Below, piece by piece: positions 61,400 to 64,000 of a stretch of DNA of 64,000 nt. The stretch's first letter is position 1. Each line of letters opens with the position of its first letter. This DNA is from Vicinamibacterales bacterium. GTDB taxonomy: Bacteria; Acidobacteriota; Vicinamibacteria; Vicinamibacterales; UBA8438. The DNA lies in the NCBI GenBank assembly GCA_958296065.1, contig CATQHX010000011.1:94899-158898 (forward strand). Direction: 5' to 3'. The notes below the pieces were generated by a model that was not told the DNA's origin, made no database searches, and saw nothing but the letters and a program-made list of their open reading frames with translations. A program made the translations under genes and the position numbers.

Positions 61400-62074
61400 T
61401 CATCGTGCCGGTTCGTCGATGGCTGGCCGGAAAGGCGGCCAGGTGACCGCCTTTCCGGCGCCCCCGCACCGCGGTCCTGCAGCAACCGGTGCGCCGGCGC
61501 AGGCTCGATGCGCGGTCCCCGCGGTCGAGCCCGAGCGATGACGCGGGCGGGCGTGCGCGGGAGTGATGGAACGTATTTGCTGGGTGCCGGGGCGTCGCTC
61601 GATGCGTGGCCGTGGCCGCAGGCAGCACAGCACGGGGCTGGAAGAAGACGCCCGCCTGGCGTCGGCGTTGTCCGCCGCGGCGGTTGCGTCTTCGGCGCTA
61701 CCAGCGCAGGCAGGGATCGCCGAGTCCCGACAGGTCGTCGAGCAGGGGGACGGGTGGTCGTCGTCGGGCGCACCGGCATCGGCCTCGTCGGCATCGATGC
61801 CGTCGAGCAGCGTGCACAGCGCGACCTCGGCGGGGTTGAGCGCGTGTGTGAGGAGCCAGTCGCGCCGCTTGCGGCAGGCCGTGCAGCGGGTGCTCTCGGG
61901 CCAGATCACGCGGCCGCAGGTGCCGGCCTCGAGCGGCAGGTCGACGCCGGGACACAGCTGCATGTAGTTGAGGTCGCTGCGGTAGCGGCGCATGTTCTCG
62001 CGGTTGGCGATGCGCTTGCGCAGGCGCCGCAGCGCGGCGCGCTGGTCCGGGCGCAGCAGGTCGATGAGAGGCAT
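61400..62074 (-). CDS. Hypothetical protein with a possible Cys-rich zinc-binding motif
   Basis: ATG 62074 follows GGAGG with 7-bp spacing; the frame has 224 codons. The first 90 residues look real: MPLIDLLRPDQRAALRRLRK, ANRENMRRYRSDLNYMQLCP and CGRVIWPESTRCTACRKRRD, with four Cys in a C-x11-C-x8-C-x2-C-type arrangement that could bind zinc. The rest is low complexity and may be out of frame. Function unknown; possibly a phage or plasmid protein. Confidence 0.5.
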   Translation of the reverse strand: MPLIDLLRPDQRAALRRLRKRIANRENMRRYRSDLNYMQLCPGVDLPLEAGTCGRVIWPESTRCTACRKRRDWLLTHALNPAEVALCTLLDGIDADEADAGAPDDDHPSPCSTTCRDSAIPACAGSAEDATAAADNADARRASSSSPVLCCLRPRPRIERRPGTQQIRSITPAHARPRHRSGSTAGTAHRACAGAPVAAGPRCGGAGKAVTWPPFRPAIDEPAR

Positions 62075-62442
62075 CAGGTTTCCTCCGCAGAAAAAGGGAA
62101 TGGCCCGAGCAGGGCCGGGTGAAGCGGGCCGGCAGGCCCGAGGCGTTGGCGGACGTGGGGTCGGCGACCGGCGGCGTGGGGCGAGGCGCAGCATGCCGAA
62201 GCGCTGCCTTGCCCGCCCGCGTTCCGCCTGTCCGGCCGCGTCCGCTCTGCTTGATTCTCGCCCGCTGCCGCTCTCCTCCCGGGTCCCGTGGTGCCGCGCG
62301 CCGACTCGGGGAGGCGCGCCGGCCCGGCAGCGGCGTCGGCGTGGTGTCGGTGGCGGCGGCTTGCGCCGGCCCGATGCGGGGCGGGCGGCCGGGGCAGACT
62401 TGAAGGAGTCGAACAGCAGGTGCAACGGGCCGAAGTCGCCGG

Positions 62443-62685
62443 TTACGACCTCGACGTGGCAGCAGGCGGCATCGCGCCGAGCAGCATGTCGTCGAAGTCG
62501 AGCCCGTTCATCCGGTCCAGCGCCCCCTGGGAGGCGGCGGCCAGCTGTGCGTTGCGCGCGGCGTGCTCGTCGCCGACCAGCGTCGGGCCGTCGGGTGCGG
62601 TGACCGCCTCGCGCTGGCAGTCGTTCAGGCTGGCCAGAAGGCGTTCGTGCTCTTCGGGTGTCGGTGACGGGACGGTCGTGGGCAT
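62443..62685 (-). pseudogene. UvrD/Rep-type helicase with the Walker A region deleted
   Basis: ATG 62685 starts MPTTVPSPTPEEHERLLASL, then LNDCQREAVTAPDGPTLVGD corresponds to the UvrD Q-motif and the strand before the P-loop. Without a GxGxGKT, the frame continues ALDRMNGLDFDDMLLGAMPP, the UvrD xDFDDLL helix that normally lies about 150 residues later. An internal deletion therefore joined two motifs in frame. Only 80 residues remain. Confidence 0.55.
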
Positions 62686-62762
62686 GACGGTACTCGGGTG
62701 CCTCGCAGCGTCGCTACGGGGTGGTGTCGGATGCGCGGCCGCGAGGCGCCGGCTGTCGCGCT

Positions 62763-63149
62763 TCACATGCTGCGCGACGGGCCGCTGCGTTGCTGGTCGA
62801 CCGAGGCGGCGTAGCCGCGGGCCGGGCTCGGCGGCCTGGGCGGGTTGGGGGCATCTCCCAGGGCATCTCCCAGGGCATCTCCCCCGCCGGCCGCACAGGT
62901 CGGCATGCTTTTCGGCCGGTCGATGACGTCGGTGCGGCTGAAGCTCTGCGGGCCGTAGCTGTGCTTCTGCGACACCGTGGTGATCGACGGGCGGCCCGGC
63001 GAGCGCGGGTCGCGAAGCGCCGCCTGGCGCGGCGGCAACTCCTCGGGGCGCACGGGGCGGTCGACACTCGGCGCCTCGCCCGGCTCGCCGTGCGAGCGGG
63101 TGGCGTTGCGCGCGGCCCGTTCGGTCGCGCCGACGCCGGCTGGCTCCAT
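62763..63149 (-). CDS. Hypothetical disordered protein
   Basis: A possible gene from ATG 63149 (MEPAGVGATERAARNATRSH) with RPEELPPRQAALRDPRSPGR and PSITTVSQKHSYGPQSFSRT, less Arg-biased than the other frames. A tandem triplet of a 12-bp unit (GGGCATCTCCCA, 62845-62881) encodes repeated GDAL. No family is recognised and the frame may be chance. Confidence 0.35.
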   Translation of the reverse strand: MEPAGVGATERAARNATRSHGEPGEAPSVDRPVRPEELPPRQAALRDPRSPGRPSITTVSQKHSYGPQSFSRTDVIDRPKSMPTCAAGGGDALGDALGDAPNPPRPPSPARGYAASVDQQRSGPSRSM

Positions 63150-63292
63150 CTCCCGGCGGTGCGAGTTGTCGGGCGGCCCAGCACCAGCAACGCCGGGCCA
63201 CCCGCGAGATACAGCTTGTGGACCCCGACCCGGTCCCGTGGCCGCGGTTGGTAACACTTCTCCATGACACGTCAATGGAGGAGAGACGCACG

Positions 63293-63505
63293 ATGGCCAC
63301 GCGCAACCGTCCGAAGAACGCGCCCCTGCGGCAGCTGATCAGGCTCGCCAGGGTAGAGGAGCTAACCGGGCTGTGCAGGTCCACGATCTACAAGCGGAAG
63401 GCGTTGGGCCAGTTCCCCCAGCCCGTCAAGATCGGCCCCCACGCGGTCAGGTGGTATCTGGATGAAGTGCTCGACTACATCGACTCGCGCCCCCGGAGCC
63501 GCTAG
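63293..63505 (+). CDS. AlpA-family DNA-binding regulator
   Basis: ATG 63293 lies 9 bases after GGAGGAG and gives 70 residues. QLIRLARVEELTGLCRSTIY, KRKALGQFPQPVKIGPHAVR and WYLDEVLDYIDSR match the AlpA/excisionase-type helix-turn-helix (LTGLSRSTIYxxxxxGxFPxPVxLG). These regulators are markers of integrative elements and control integrase or excisionase expression. Confidence 0.88.
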   Translation: MATRNRPKNAPLRQLIRLARVEELTGLCRSTIYKRKALGQFPQPVKIGPHAVRWYLDEVLDYIDSRPRSR

Positions 63506-64000
63506 TCAGACTGGAGCAGACCGGCCGGCTGCGCTTGCAGAGGCTCGTGTGCGACGGCTCCGGCCGAGCGAGCCGGAGCAGGAGCCCCGGCGCGGCAGTG
63601 TCTCACGGGACTCACGGCGGGGGCCTGCTCGCGGCGGCGCAAGTCGCATCGCCGCCGGCTCGTGTCGCTCAGACGGCGGCGGTGCACGAAAGGGTCGACA
63701 CCGTGTAGCGGCGTCCATCCCGTGGCTGAGGCGACGCGCCGCCTCGACCGCCGCTCGTCGTGCTCCACGAACACTTCGCGTCGCCGGGCTCGTTGGATTC
63801 ACCGTCACGCTCGCGCTCGTCCTACAGGCACTCGTCGCCCTCCATGCCCTGCTCGGCGTGGAGGCCCGCACGCTCCGCCAGCACGCGCGCCAACTGCGCC
63901 TTCCCTGGGCGACGAATCGCCGACGACTACTGAAGCTGCGACATCGAGTACGTGGCCGGCTCGAGATCCATGACGCCGACACCGGCCTCCGATCGGATCC
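63506..64000. other. Right end of the window, no recognised gene
   Basis: Long Arg/Ser-rich frames on both strands look like shadows. On the minus strand ARRPGKAQLARVLAERAGLH followed by AEQGMEGDECL is more protein-like but has no start and stops quickly. Confidence 0.35.

Overview
The window is GC-rich bacterial DNA, densely packed in some stretches and badly eroded in others. Secreted HExxH metalloproteases, a TonB-dependent receptor and a lipoprotein beginning with a CSDEGPTEP-type segment point to a diderm bacterium; an acidobacterial or proteobacterial symbiont-like genome would fit, but this is a guess from protein style, not a placement.

0-10 kb: tail of one HExxH-type secreted peptidase, an intact lectin-bearing reprolysin-like metalloprotease, an intact paralogue of the first peptidase, then wreckage: an N,N-dimethylformamidase-like pseudogene, two halves of an IS4-like transposase facing each other, a DUF2235 hydrolase gene split by a 336-bp MITE with an 8-bp target duplication, and a frameshifted HU-like gene. 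10.6-16.2 kb: an integrase tail, a three-gene operon resembling BREX/DUF2791 ATPase loci (one ATPase with good motifs, one lacking them and frameshifted, one coiled-coil protein), then ISKra4-like and tyrosine-recombinase remnants. 16.4-20.2 kb: a complete IS630-family element, an IS1-like remnant and a decayed TonB receptor.

20.2-46.5 kb is the main feature. CRISPR array 1 (37-bp repeat, about 85 copies, no cas genes here) ends abruptly inside a repeat at the left end of an IS21-family element (istA, istB, a 96-aa passenger). The right end of the IS lies one spacer length before array 2 (28-bp type I-E repeat, about 130 copies). Array 2 is followed by a complete, tightly overlapping type I-E operon on the minus strand (transcribed cas3-cas8e-cas11-cas7e-cas5e-cas6e-cas1-cas2, towards the array). 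A stand-alone DnaQ/DEDDh exonuclease gene is divergent from cas3 and could serve in spacer trimming. A DUF4143 ATPase gene follows.

48.4-64 kb is a graveyard of a mobilizable or integrative element: fragments of a RecD2-type helicase, a relaxase-like protein, a phage-type DNA methyltransferase, a Snf2 helicase and a UvrD helicase, separated by short direct repeats, palindromes and a recurrent CTCGGTGCG-type motif. A few small genes in it look intact: an RHH-like protein, a lipoprotein, a small basic protein, a Cys-containing protein and an AlpA-like regulator. No tRNA or rRNA gene was recognised.
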